DNA of 64,000 nucleotides, from assembly GCF_015352425.1 (NCBI RefSeq), contig NZ_JADKNH010000004.1, positions 330,013 through 394,012 of the forward strand, given 5' to 3'. Under the pieces are notes generated by a model. The model was not told the origin of the DNA and ran no database searches. It saw only the letters and a program-made list of their open reading frames with translations. Of the stretch, positions 9,322-16,912 are shown one piece after another; position 1 is the first letter of the stretch; each line of letters starts with the position of its first letter. A program made the position numbers and the translations under genes. The stretch comes from Fusibacter ferrireducens. GTDB taxonomy: Bacteria > Bacillota > Clostridia > Peptostreptococcales > Acidaminobacteraceae.

Positions 9322-9513
9322 ATGATAATATGCTCGCAATTCTATAAAAATGAACCGTGTGTGAGCGATGGACAACTGATAACCGCTTCTGGAATCGCTG
9401 CCTTAGAATTTACGGTTCAGGTCTTAAAAGCGTTGGCGGTATGGACACCTAAAATGCTAGATGAATGGTATGGTCTTTTTAAGTACCACAAAATGGATTT
9501 CTTTGAAAGCTGA
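9322..9513 (+). pseudogene. C-terminal remnant of a DJ-1/PfpI-type glutamine amidotransferase-like protein
   Basis: The 63-residue open frame reads like only the last third of a DJ-1/PfpI (type 1 glutamine amidotransferase-like) protein, as in Bacillus YdeA relatives. It contains FYKNEPCVSDGQLITASGIA, an LEF helix and a tail ending WYGLFKYHKMDFF. The nucleophile-elbow half is missing. Just upstream, AAGGAG and an ATG at 9312 begin a different frame that stops after 11 codons, as expected if an internal deletion fused the gene's start region to its end out of frame. It is very unlikely to give a working enzyme. Confidence 0.7.
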
Positions 9514-9581
9514 AAATGAGAAGAGGCATTTCATATGGAATGCTCCAGCTAATAATAATACTCCGACCAAATCTTGTTATT

Positions 9582-9620
9582 TAAAAAAGCACCTGATCAA
9601 AACGCCGATCAGGTGCTCTT
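9582..9620 (-). terminator. Terminator of nadE, possibly bidirectional
   Basis: GCACCTGATC (9589-9598) pairs perfectly with GATCAGGTGC (9607-9616). Read on the minus strand the stem is followed by TTTTTT, which suits the gene ending at 9707. The plus-strand side has only a short T tract. Confidence 0.8.
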
Positions 9621-9706
9621 AAAATTATTTTAAATAGGCTTAGTTTTCTCGCATGTACATCTTAAAGTAAGAAGATGTTGATATCTAAGTTTGAAAGACG
9701 GATCAT

Positions 9707-11614
9707 TTAAAAAGGATATTTGACATCGGAAGGCATACGCCAATCTCCTCGTGGGGATAAGGATACTGTACCCACTTTTGGACCATCTGGAAGACAAGAA
9801 CGTTTGAACTGTTGGGTAAAGAATCTATAGAAGAAATTATTCAGTGTCTTATCTATTTCCTCTGCGTTAATTTGAGGGAATGCAATACGTGCGAGCACCT
9901 CAATTTTTTCTTTTGAGAAGCCGTTGCGGACAAAGTGATACAAGAAGAAATCATGTAGATCGTATTTGCCAATGGTCTCTTCAGTGGATTGCATATCAGA
10001 TTCATCCTTTGAAGGCAGTAATTCAGGGCTAATAGGAGTACTGCATATGGATGTCAACACTTCTTTTAGTTTGGGATGCATATCACCATAAGCCGATACA
10101 AGATATCTTACAAGTGTTTTGGGAACACCCGAATTTACAGCATACATGGACATGTGATCGCCATTATAAGTGCTCCAACCCAGCGCCAATTCCGACAGAT
10201 CTCCTGTCCCTATGACCAAAGCATTTTCTTGATTGGCAACATCCATTAAGATTTGTGTACGCTCCCTTGCTTGGACGTTTTCATAAGTGACATCATAGCA
10301 GTTAGAAGCGTGACCAATATCTTTAAAATGTTGCTCACAGGCGGGTTTGATATCAATAGTTCTTGCAGTGATGCCCATTAACGCCATTAGACGATCTGAA
10401 TTGGACTTTGTTTTGTCGCTTGTTCCAAATCCTGGCATGGTGATACCGATGATATTTTCAAGAGGTAATCCAATCATTTCATGCGCATCGGCAATTACCA
10501 GTAAGGCCAATGTACTGTCCAAACCACCTGAAATGCCAATAACAGACTTTTGGATACCTGTTTTTTTAAGACGTTGTGCTAAACCACGTGCTTGCAAATG
10601 TAGAATCTCTCTACAACGTTCTTCCTTTTCATCACCTACGGGAATAAAAGGGAATGGATTGACATAGTGTGGCAGGGTCTCTTCTTGGGCTGTAGCTTCA
10701 GCGGTGATAAAGTTGTATTTATAAGCTTGGGTTTCATTTATTTTAATGCCTTCGGCAAAACTATTAAATTTAACGCGGTCATTTTCGAGTTTTTCGAGGT
10801 CTAAGATAGCGGTCATAAGACCAGTGCCGTCTTTTTCTTCTGCAACGATGCCGCCATTATAGGCGATGATGTTGTGACCGCTAAACACCAAATCGGTTGT
10901 ACTCTCTCCCAAACCAGAGGATGCATATATGTAGGTGCCCATACATTTACCGGATTGCATTTTGACGAGGTCTCTTCGGTATTCGCTTTTGGTGGCCACT
11001 TCATTAGATGCAGAGGGGTTGACAATAATGTTTGCACCATACATGGCATGGATACCACTGGGTGGATTGCTAACCCATAAATCTTCACAGATTTCACAGG
11101 CAAGTCTTAAACCGTCAGGTGTTTCAACGATAAGGTCGGGTGTAAACGCCACTTCTTGATTGCAAAATGAAATTTGATCTGCCATACGTGATGAGGCGGG
11201 ACTAAACCATCTTTTTTCATAGTACTCAGAATAGTTGGGTAAAAACGTTTTCGGTACAATGCCCAATATTTGAAACCCCTGTATGATCACTGCGGCGTTA
11301 AAGAGCAACCCTCTTTGTTTTACCGGACAGCCTATGATCGTGATTATTTGATGATTATTTTCTCCAAGGTATTGGCATATCTTTTGTATTTCAGATTCAG
11401 CTGCCTTCGAAATATAAGGCTTTAGGAATAAATCACCACAGGTATATCCTGTTAGGGACAACTCAGGAAATAATAAAACCTCAACATGTTCTTCAATAGC
11501 TTGCTTCATAATTTTAATTATCTCTTTTGAATTTGCCTCAGGATTGCCCACAACAACTTCAAAAGAACCTGTCGCTACTTTGACAAATCCATATTTTGTA
11601 CCCATTTTTAGCAC
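9707..11614 (-). CDS. nadE: Glutamine-dependent NAD+ synthetase
   Basis: The protein has about 635 residues and both halves of a glutamine-dependent NAD synthetase. The N-terminal nitrilase-like glutaminase has Glu51 in FPELSLTGY, a Lys in the KTFLPNYSEYYEKRWF region and the nucleophile Cys in CEICEDLW. The C-terminal synthetase has the pyrophosphatase loop SGGLDST near residue 365. It amidates nicotinic acid adenine dinucleotide to NAD using ATP and glutamine-derived ammonia. The start could be GTG 11614, 7 nt after an AAGGA, or ATG 11605, after AGGTG. The gene is followed on its own strand by a good terminator and preceded by map with a 100-nt gap. Confidence 0.95.
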   Translation of the reverse strand: MLKMGTKYGFVKVATGSFEVVVGNPEANSKEIIKIMKQAIEEHVEVLLFPELSLTGYTCGDLFLKPYISKAAESEIQKICQYLGENNHQIITIIGCPVKQRGLLFNAAVIIQGFQILGIVPKTFLPNYSEYYEKRWFSPASSRMADQISFCNQEVAFTPDLIVETPDGLRLACEICEDLWVSNPPSGIHAMYGANIIVNPSASNEVATKSEYRRDLVKMQSGKCMGTYIYASSGLGESTTDLVFSGHNIIAYNGGIVAEEKDGTGLMTAILDLEKLENDRVKFNSFAEGIKINETQAYKYNFITAEATAQEETLPHYVNPFPFIPVGDEKEERCREILHLQARGLAQRLKKTGIQKSVIGISGGLDSTLALLVIADAHEMIGLPLENIIGITMPGFGTSDKTKSNSDRLMALMGITARTIDIKPACEQHFKDIGHASNCYDVTYENVQARERTQILMDVANQENALVIGTGDLSELALGWSTYNGDHMSMYAVNSGVPKTLVRYLVSAYGDMHPKLKEVLTSICSTPISPELLPSKDESDMQSTEETIGKYDLHDFFLYHFVRNGFSKEKIEVLARIAFPQINAEEIDKTLNNFFYRFFTQQFKRSCLPDGPKVGTVSLSPRGDWRMPSDVKYPF

Positions 11615-11717
11615 CTACTTTTCCTTTAAAATCATTAAAAATAAACTTGCACTTTTATTTTACCATATTGTATGAAATTCTTGTAGAGAGGCAAATTAAT
11701 TTTACAATGCATAGCCG

Positions 11718-12605
11718 TTAATAGGCTAAGATTTCATAGCCTTCATTTGTCACTAAGACCATGACTTCCCATTGTGCAGAGGGTTTGCCGTCTGCCGTAT
11801 AAACCGTCCAACCATCTGCCTCGTCTAAGAAAATTTCATCTGAACCTTGATTGAGCATAGGCTCAATTGTGAAGACCATTCCAGGCACCAAGAGCATCTC
11901 CGTTCCCTTTTTTGAGACGAAGCTCACCCAAGGCTCTTCGTGAAATTGTAATCCAATGCCGTGACCACCAATTTCCTGTACAACAGTGTAACCGTTATTT
12001 AAGGCATGTTCATGAATGGCTTGTCCCATGTCGCCTAAAAATCCCCAGGGTTTTACCTGTGCTAAACCGACTTCAATGCATGCCTTTGTCACATCCACAA
12101 GGCGTCTATTTTCTGCACTGGTATTGCCAATGCAAAACATTCTAGAAGAATCTGAGAAATAGCCATTATATATGGTGGAAACATCGATGTTGATGATATC
12201 GCCATCCTTTAAAATCACGTCATCTGAGGGGATGCCGTGACATACTTGATCATTGATGGATGTGCAAACGCTTTTAGTATAACCTTCATAGTTGAGTGTT
12301 GCTGGAATGCCGCCTAATGCCAATGTTTTTTCATGAATGAGAGCATCAATTTGATTTGTTGTCATGCCGATGTGTAATTTATCAGATATAAAATCTAAAA
12401 TGGCGATATTGATTTTGCCACTCTCTCGGAGACCGTCAATCTGTACTTGATTTTTGATGATTTTTCGTGGTGGCACAATGCACCCTTGTGCTTTATATCT
12501 GGCTATTTTTTCGTCGAATGCTTCGTGACAGTCTTTATATTCGATACCACTTTTGCACCAACAGAGATCATTTTTATTCATTTTTTTTCTAAATCTTTTA
12601 TACAT
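11718..12605 (-). CDS. map: Methionine aminopeptidase, type I, with N-terminal SEC-C zinc motif
   Basis: The 295-residue protein removes initiator methionine from new proteins. A short N-terminal SEC-C zinc-binding motif (NDLCWCKSGIEYKDCH) precedes the pita-bread catalytic domain. The metal ligands of type I enzymes are visible: two Asp in NIDVSTIYNGYFSDSS, His in GHGIGLQFHEEP, Glu in FTIEPML and the last Glu in WEVMV. The frame is open 10 codons further, but ATG 12605 is preceded by AAGGTG at a 6-nt spacing, so it is the likely start. The SEC-C version is common in Clostridia and may dock on the ribosome. Confidence 0.95.
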   Translation of the reverse strand: MYKRFRKKMNKNDLCWCKSGIEYKDCHEAFDEKIARYKAQGCIVPPRKIIKNQVQIDGLRESGKINIAILDFISDKLHIGMTTNQIDALIHEKTLALGGIPATLNYEGYTKSVCTSINDQVCHGIPSDDVILKDGDIINIDVSTIYNGYFSDSSRMFCIGNTSAENRRLVDVTKACIEVGLAQVKPWGFLGDMGQAIHEHALNNGYTVVQEIGGHGIGLQFHEEPWVSFVSKKGTEMLLVPGMVFTIEPMLNQGSDEIFLDEADGWTVYTADGKPSAQWEVMVLVTNEGYEILAY

Positions 12606-12966
12606 AAAAAACACCTTTTCCTTGTTGTAGATCATTTAATTTTCATCTGAAAATAATGGATGTATTTCGGAGAGCGTCATAAGAATACAATTAAATATAG
12701 CATTATATTCTATTAAATTCAAATATAGAAAATGTGTTTTAAAGATAAGGAAGACGCACTGAAATGAATTTACGAATCAGGCATTCATTTATATTGGATA
12801 GAGTTTAAAAAACACAATTTAAGGGTATATTTATGAAAATGTATAAATTTGTGTTTCCACAAATATTTAAATTGGAAAAGATCAAAATTTGCGCATTTTA
12901 CCTGTAGAAATGAGATACTAGGGGCATCGAATTTCTATAAATATAATACTGAAGGGGGGGAAAAAA
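12606..12966. other. Divergent intergenic region between map and the chemotaxis-like module
   Basis: This holds 360 AT-rich bases with no gene. It contains a small inverted repeat, ATTTGTG (12847-12853) / CACAAAT (12858-12864). A TATAAT lies at 12942-12947. Directly before the next gene's ATG there is a run of seven G (12954-12960) followed by A residues, which forms the ribosome binding site. I do not see a clear -35 partner. Confidence 0.5.
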
Positions 12967-14058
12967 ATGGGTGAAAGATATGTATCCGAAACATTAACGG
13001 TAAACCGGAAAAACTTGACTGAAATTCTTAGCTTAGTTGAAGAACTTGTGATTAACAAAGTGAGTATCGAAAAAATAAAAAATGGAGATACTGAAATTTC
13101 ATACAGCAAAGTATTAGATCAGGAATTGAGAATTATTTCAGAAATTCAGAGCAATGTAAAGAACATTGGCTTGGCAAGACTAGAAACCATTCACGCTTCT
13201 TTGGAAGAGATTGTTAAGCAAGAAGCTTCTCAGCGTCAAATGAATGTTGATTTTGTTTTTGAAGGGGCAAAGACGGAAATTGAAGCGTCGCAATTAGATC
13301 ATATTCATAATATTCTAGCAGGTTTTATCCAAGATATATTTGAAAATCACTCTAGTCGTGATTTGAATCAAATCAGGGTGAGTGCTCATTCAGATAATAA
13401 GAATTTTTCAATAAGTGTTGAAGGGCATGAGGCGCAAACGAACAGCACTGCCATCAGTACGGTTTCTTCTGCTAATATGCTTGAACTGACAGCATTAAGC
13501 GAAGATAAGGCAATTGAGAGCCTCCAAAACAACAATTGTAAAAATGTACTCTCTGATTTAATTGAGTTAAGGGATCAACTTGAGTATTCTGGTGGTCTTA
13601 TTAATTTCGAATCAGAAGAACATCAGCTTATGCGCCTCGATATAGTAATACCTGTTGCATCTTCTATCATGACAGGGATGCTCATCCAATGCGACGATCA
13701 ATCATACGCGATACCAACAGAATTTATTGAAACGATTATAAATACAAAAAATGTTAAACAACAAGAAGCCTTTCATCAAAATATGATCTTGTATTTAGAT
13801 CGAGTCATAGCCGTTGAAAATATAGCAGAGCGTTTAGGCGTGGAAGCTTCAGGCGAATTATCTGCAATTGTAATCGTTCGTGTCAAAGATGAATTGCTGG
13901 CGTTACTTGTGGACTCTGTTATTGATCAAGTGGATATGGTGGTAAAGGCAAAACCACCAACGATAAAGAACGTCAAAGAGTTTCGTGGGACGACCGTATT
14001 AGGAGATGGGAAGGTAACACTTGTACTGGATGTACCATTCCTAATCAAGAATGCTTAG
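12967..14058 (+). CDS. CheA-like protein lacking the phosphotransfer domain and with a degenerate kinase core
   Basis: The 363-residue protein aligns by eye to the C-terminal part of CheA. Residues about 1-65 resemble the P3 dimerisation helices, about 70-225 a shrunken ATPase (P4) domain, and about 225-360 the P5 CheW-like domain (MLIQCDDQSYAIPTEFIE; late VLGDGKVTLVLDVPFLI). There is no N-terminal Hpt domain and no phosphorylatable histidine. The N-box NAxDHG of CheA is replaced by ILAGFIQDIFENH, and clear G-box motifs are absent. The LEYSGGLINFESEE segment still resembles the end of a CheA ATPase. It is therefore probably a scaffold or pseudokinase. It is followed by a CheW and a soluble receptor gene. 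The start follows a G-rich ribosome site. Confidence 0.75.
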   Translation: MGERYVSETLTVNRKNLTEILSLVEELVINKVSIEKIKNGDTEISYSKVLDQELRIISEIQSNVKNIGLARLETIHASLEEIVKQEASQRQMNVDFVFEGAKTEIEASQLDHIHNILAGFIQDIFENHSSRDLNQIRVSAHSDNKNFSISVEGHEAQTNSTAISTVSSANMLELTALSEDKAIESLQNNNCKNVLSDLIELRDQLEYSGGLINFESEEHQLMRLDIVIPVASSIMTGMLIQCDDQSYAIPTEFIETIINTKNVKQQEAFHQNMILYLDRVIAVENIAERLGVEASGELSAIVIVRVKDELLALLVDSVIDQVDMVVKAKPPTIKNVKEFRGTTVLGDGKVTLVLDVPFLIKNA

Positions 14059-14102
14059 GGAGGAGGGTGTATGATAAATTCCTTTGAATTTATGCATACA
14101 AA

Positions 14103-14501
14103 GTGGATATGCAAGTATTAATATTCATAATAAAAGATAAGGAATATGCGATTGAAATTAATCGTGTAGACACCATAGAAAAGCTGGAAGCAATGACCTA
14201 TATCCCAAAATCAGACAAAGAAATCATGGGCCTCATAAGTAGTCGTGGTCACGTCATTACTGTTATTGATACAAGCAAGCTCGTCATGCATAAGGTCGAC
14301 CAAGAGGAGCTTAAAAAATTGATTATCATTACTGTACGAGGAGAGAAAATAGCACTTGCGGTTACAGATATAGAAGATGTCATAGATGTTGATGAACAAG
14401 GCGTTGAATTCGTAGATAACGCCAGAGCGGTTTCTGTAATCAATATCAATGAGAGAGTCGTCATGCTATTAAATGAGAATCAACTCGATAAGATATATTA
14501 A
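14103..14501 (+). CDS. cheW: CheW-like coupling protein
   Basis: The 132-residue protein has a single CheW domain: an opening [20 protein letters not shown] strand pair, then [27 protein letters not shown] and [12 protein letters not shown]. CheW links chemoreceptors to CheA. The start is odd. The best ribosome site (GGAGGAGGG, 14058-14067) serves an ATG at 14071 in another frame, which reads 16 codons and stops at 14121 inside this gene. GTG 14103 or ATG 14109 lack a good site of their own. Translation may be coupled to the short frame, or a frameshift may separate the natural N-terminus. It sits between the CheA-like and receptor genes. Confidence 0.82.
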   Translation: MDMQVLIFIIKDKEYAIEINRVDTIEKLEAMTYIPKSDKEIMGLISSRGHVITVIDTSKLVMHKVDQEELKKLIIITVRGEKIALAVTDIEDVIDVDEQGVEFVDNARAVSVININERVVMLLNENQLDKIY

Positions 14502-14517
14502 ATTAGGAGGCAGAAAC

Positions 14518-15561
14518 ATGATTAAGATGTTGAGAAATGGCAATTTGGATATAGAGGCATTAGAAATTAAAGATGTTATCGATATAAAGACACTTCAAAT
14601 GTTTCAGGATAACTTTGCAATTGGAATGAACATCGCAAGTGTAACCGTTGATAAGAATGGAACGCCTGTTACCGAAGAGAGTTCATATACAAAATTCTGT
14701 ATGGATTTCACACATTCCACTAAAGTTGGTGATGATCGATGTGCTGAATCGCATCGAAAAGCAGGTGAAGTCGCTGCACAGACAGGTAAACCTTATGTTT
14801 TTACATGTCATGCGGGTCTTATAGACTTTGCTGCACCCATTATGGTGGAAGGCCATTTGCTGGGCACTATTCTGGGTGGACAAATTTTAACTTCAGATCC
14901 TGGGGAAGAAAAGTTTAGAAAAACAGCAATTGAAATAGGGGTTGATCCAGAAGGCTATGTGAATGCCTCTAAGGAAGTTTACAAGACAGAAGAAAAAAAT
15001 GTAACTGCAGCAGCAGAAGTGCTCTATATTGTCACAAATGCGCTTTCGAAAACAGGCTATGAACAGCTCAGACTGAGTCACATGTCACAGGAACTGTCTG
15101 AAAACGTAACACAGATTGCGGCGACTATGGAAGAGTTAACAGCATCTTCTGTGGAAGTTACTTCGAATCAACATTCTCTAAGTGAGGAGATTCTCAATGT
15201 TAAAAAGGTATCCAATGAGATCAACTCTATATTGGATTCAATCAAAAGTATTGCAGATGAGACGAAAATGTTAGGTCTAAATGCTGCAATCGAAGCTGCC
15301 AGAGTAGGTGAGGCAGGTAGAGGTTTTGGCGTAGTAGCCACTGAGATTAGAACCTTATCCATGAACTCAAAGGATACAGCCATAAAAATTGAAGAATTGA
15401 CAAAGAGTATAGAGGTATCTGTAGACAGTACGATTAAAACTTCAAATGCGACGCTTCTCACGACGGAACAACAGACTGCGGCAATTGAAGAAGCCACTGC
15501 GAGCATCATGGAGATGACGATTCTTGCAGATAATTTAAATTCAATGACGAATACGAAGTAG
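14518..15561 (+). CDS. Soluble PocR-domain methyl-accepting chemotaxis receptor
   Basis: The 348-residue protein has no membrane segment. Residues about 10-185 form a PocR-type ligand-binding domain, with conserved cysteines in [18 protein letters not shown] and [16 protein letters not shown]. PocR domains bind small organic ligands such as hydrocarbon derivatives. Residues about 190-345 are a coiled-coil MCP signalling domain with an intact hairpin tip ([23 protein letters not shown]). ATG 14518 follows AGGAGG at a good spacing; the longer frame overlapping cheW is unlikely. It is the last gene of a three-gene module with CheW and a CheA-like scaffold. The ligand is unknown. Confidence 0.88.
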   Translation: MIKMLRNGNLDIEALEIKDVIDIKTLQMFQDNFAIGMNIASVTVDKNGTPVTEESSYTKFCMDFTHSTKVGDDRCAESHRKAGEVAAQTGKPYVFTCHAGLIDFAAPIMVEGHLLGTILGGQILTSDPGEEKFRKTAIEIGVDPEGYVNASKEVYKTEEKNVTAAAEVLYIVTNALSKTGYEQLRLSHMSQELSENVTQIAATMEELTASSVEVTSNQHSLSEEILNVKKVSNEINSILDSIKSIADETKMLGLNAAIEAARVGEAGRGFGVVATEIRTLSMNSKDTAIKIEELTKSIEVSVDSTIKTSNATLLTTEQQTAAIEEATASIMEMTILADNLNSMTNTK

Positions 15562-15575
15562 TTGGTGTGCACTCA

Positions 15576-15616
15576 GCACAATTATCATTTGAAATAAATG
15601 ATAATTGTGCTTTTTT
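15576..15616 (+). terminator. Terminator of the chemotaxis-like module
   Basis: A perfect 15-bp stem, 15576-15590 with 15596-15610 (GCACAATTATCATTT and its complement), is followed by TTTTTT. Confidence 0.9.
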
Positions 15617-15688
15617 AAAGAAGTGCGATGCGAGCGCAAAACTATTTTTATACGAATTGCATGTAAATATTCACGAACAATAAATTTT

Positions 15689-15746
15689 AGTGTGTATTTA
15701 CACACTGATTTAAAAAGACTACACACTAAAGATAAAATACACACTA
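15689..15746. promoter_or_regulatory. Cluster of TACACACTA sites upstream of the PTS operon
   Basis: AGTGTGTA (15689-15696) and TACACACT (15699-15706) form an 8-bp inverted repeat with a 2-bp gap. TACACACTA then recurs directly at 15720-15728 and 15738-15746. The cluster lies about 150-210 bp before a sigma-54-like promoter, where enhancer sites are normally found. The binding protein is unknown. Confidence 0.5.
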
Positions 15747-15895
15747 AAACAAATGAAAAAGCATACAAAAACATCAGTTTTTACACGGTAAATACAGATA
15801 TTTTATGTGTTTTTTTTATGTCTTCAAAAAAAAATAGCTTACAAAATCAACGTATTAGAGAATTTGTCGAACGAAAAATTAACATCGATTTAACT

Positions 15896-15912
15896 TTGGC
15901 ATGATATATGCG
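15896..15912 (+). promoter_or_regulatory. Sigma-54-like promoter of the PTS/amino-sugar operon
   Basis: TTGGCATGATATATGCG has GG (15898-15899) and GC (15910-15911) exactly 12 bp apart and a TGGCA -24 box; the -12 box is weaker (ATGC instead of TTGC). Many Firmicute PTS operons are sigma-54 dependent through LevR-type activators. Confidence 0.6.
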
Positions 15913-15918
15913 TTAATA

Positions 15919-15942
15919 TAGTGTGCAAAATAGTGTGCAAAG
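15919..15942. repeat. Two direct copies of TAGTGTGCAAA between promoter and HPr gene
   Basis: TAGTGTGCAAAA at 15919 and TAGTGTGCAAAG at 15931 are 12-bp direct repeats in phase. They share the TAGTGTG core with the upstream sites at 15689-15746. They could be operators overlapping the transcript start or a binding site in the leader. Confidence 0.5.
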
Positions 15943-15953
15943 GAGGTGTTAGT

Positions 15954-16211
15954 ATGAAAGACTTTTCAGTAACGGTGAACAGTGCAACGGGATTGCATGC
16001 AAGACCCGCAAGCCAATTGGTAAGTGAAGCTTCTAAATTCCAAAGTGAAATTAAATTGATTAAAGGCGAAACATCGGTTAGTGCTAAAAGTATCATGGGT
16101 GTCCTGGGATTGGGTGTTTTAACTGGGGATAAAGTGCGTATCACTGCTGATGGTGCTGATGAACATGATGCGATTAAAGCTTTAGAGGCTCTATTTGAAT
16201 CCGGTTTATAA
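15954..16211 (+). CDS. HPr family phosphocarrier protein
   Basis: The 85-residue protein is a standard-length HPr. His15 in TGLHARPAS is the residue phosphorylated by Enzyme I, and Ser46 in SAKSIMGV matches the HPr kinase site. It passes phosphate from Enzyme I to EIIA proteins. ATG 15954 follows AAAGGAGGTG; the frame is open upstream but that lies between promoter and ribosome site. It is the first gene of the operon that also encodes a second HPr and Enzyme I. Confidence 0.93.
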   Translation: MKDFSVTVNSATGLHARPASQLVSEASKFQSEIKLIKGETSVSAKSIMGVLGLGVLTGDKVRITADGADEHDAIKALEALFESGL

Positions 16212-16240
16212 TCTGATTAAAGGTGTCGTAAATTTAATTG

Positions 16241-16384
16241 ATGAATGCAGAATCTTTTAAAATTATGGCTAAAGCGTATTTAAAACCCGATCAAGAGCGT
16301 ATTCAGAACGCTATTAAAAATTACATGAAATTAAAAAATGGTGAACACACTGATCAAGCCGTTTTGAAAGGGAGCACGCAATGA
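16241..16384 (+). CDS. Small hypothetical protein (47 residues)
   Basis: I do not recognise this short frame. It begins MNAESFKIMAKAYLKPDQER and is rich in Lys, Gln and Asn, with an amphipathic helical look and no membrane segment. Its TGA overlaps the ATG of the following IIB gene (ATGA). It fills the gap between HPr and IIB, which is the main support. The nearest ribosome-like sequence (AAAGGTG) is 14 nt upstream, which is far. It may be a real small protein or a coupling frame. Confidence 0.4.
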   Translation: MNAESFKIMAKAYLKPDQERIQNAIKNYMKLKNGEHTDQAVLKGSTQ

Positions 16385-16704
16385 AGAAAATATATTTATT
16401 TTGTAGTGCGGGCATGTCAACCCATATACTTGCTAATAAAATGCAGGAAGTTGCAGATGTTCATGATTTAGGGGTGAAAGTTGAAGCTTTCCCCCTAACT
16501 GAAATAGACGAAATATATAACGCTGAACCTCCAGACTGCATTTTAATAGGACCACAAGTTAGATTTATTTATGAAGAAACCAAGAGTAAGTATAAGCCTC
16601 TAAAAACCCCTGTTGGATTAATTGATGCGAGAGACTATGGCACGATCAATGGTGAGAAGGTCTTAGATGATGCAATAAGGCTTATTGAACAGGGTGTTGA
16701 GTAA
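16381..16704 (+). CDS. PTS lactose/cellobiose-type EIIB component
   Basis: The 107-residue protein has the EIIB active-site loop LFCSAGMST with the phosphocysteine at Cys8, as in the lactose/chitobiose family. It would take phosphate from an EIIA and give it to the sugar bound by EIIC. No IIA or IIC gene is present in this operon, so partners must be encoded elsewhere, or the IIB has a regulatory role. AAAGGGAGC gives its ribosome site. Confidence 0.88.
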   Translation: MKKIYLFCSAGMSTHILANKMQEVADVHDLGVKVEAFPLTEIDEIYNAEPPDCILIGPQVRFIYEETKSKYKPLKTPVGLIDARDYGTINGEKVLDDAIRLIEQGVE

Positions 16705-16912
16705 AATCCATTTATACAACCGTGTTTAGGGGTAGCGTCCTTTATTGGATGAATGCCCTTAAAAAGGTTTATTTTCATTTCTGAAAGAGTTACTATTAAG
16801 GTGAAGATAATGATTGAGGGAGAGATAATTAAAGTAGGAAGCATCTATGAGAAAATCTGAAATCAGTTGAAGGTCAGAACTTTATAAAAACAGATATGAG
16901 GAGGTGAAATTT

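Noticed and set aside
12847-12864. ATTTGTG-tttc-CACAAAT as a Rex or Crp site
   Set aside because: The half-site spacing does not match the known Rex, Crp or Fnr consensus, so no regulator was named.
15605-15904. 99-codon open frame upstream of the HPr gene
   Set aside because: It starts inside a terminator, has low-complexity composition and covers the operator cluster and sigma-54-like promoter.
16810-16890. Possible second selenoprotein frame starting MIEGEIIKVGSIYEKI then TGA
   Set aside because: The frame after the UGA stops after nine codons, and there is no Cys-type context or hairpin.
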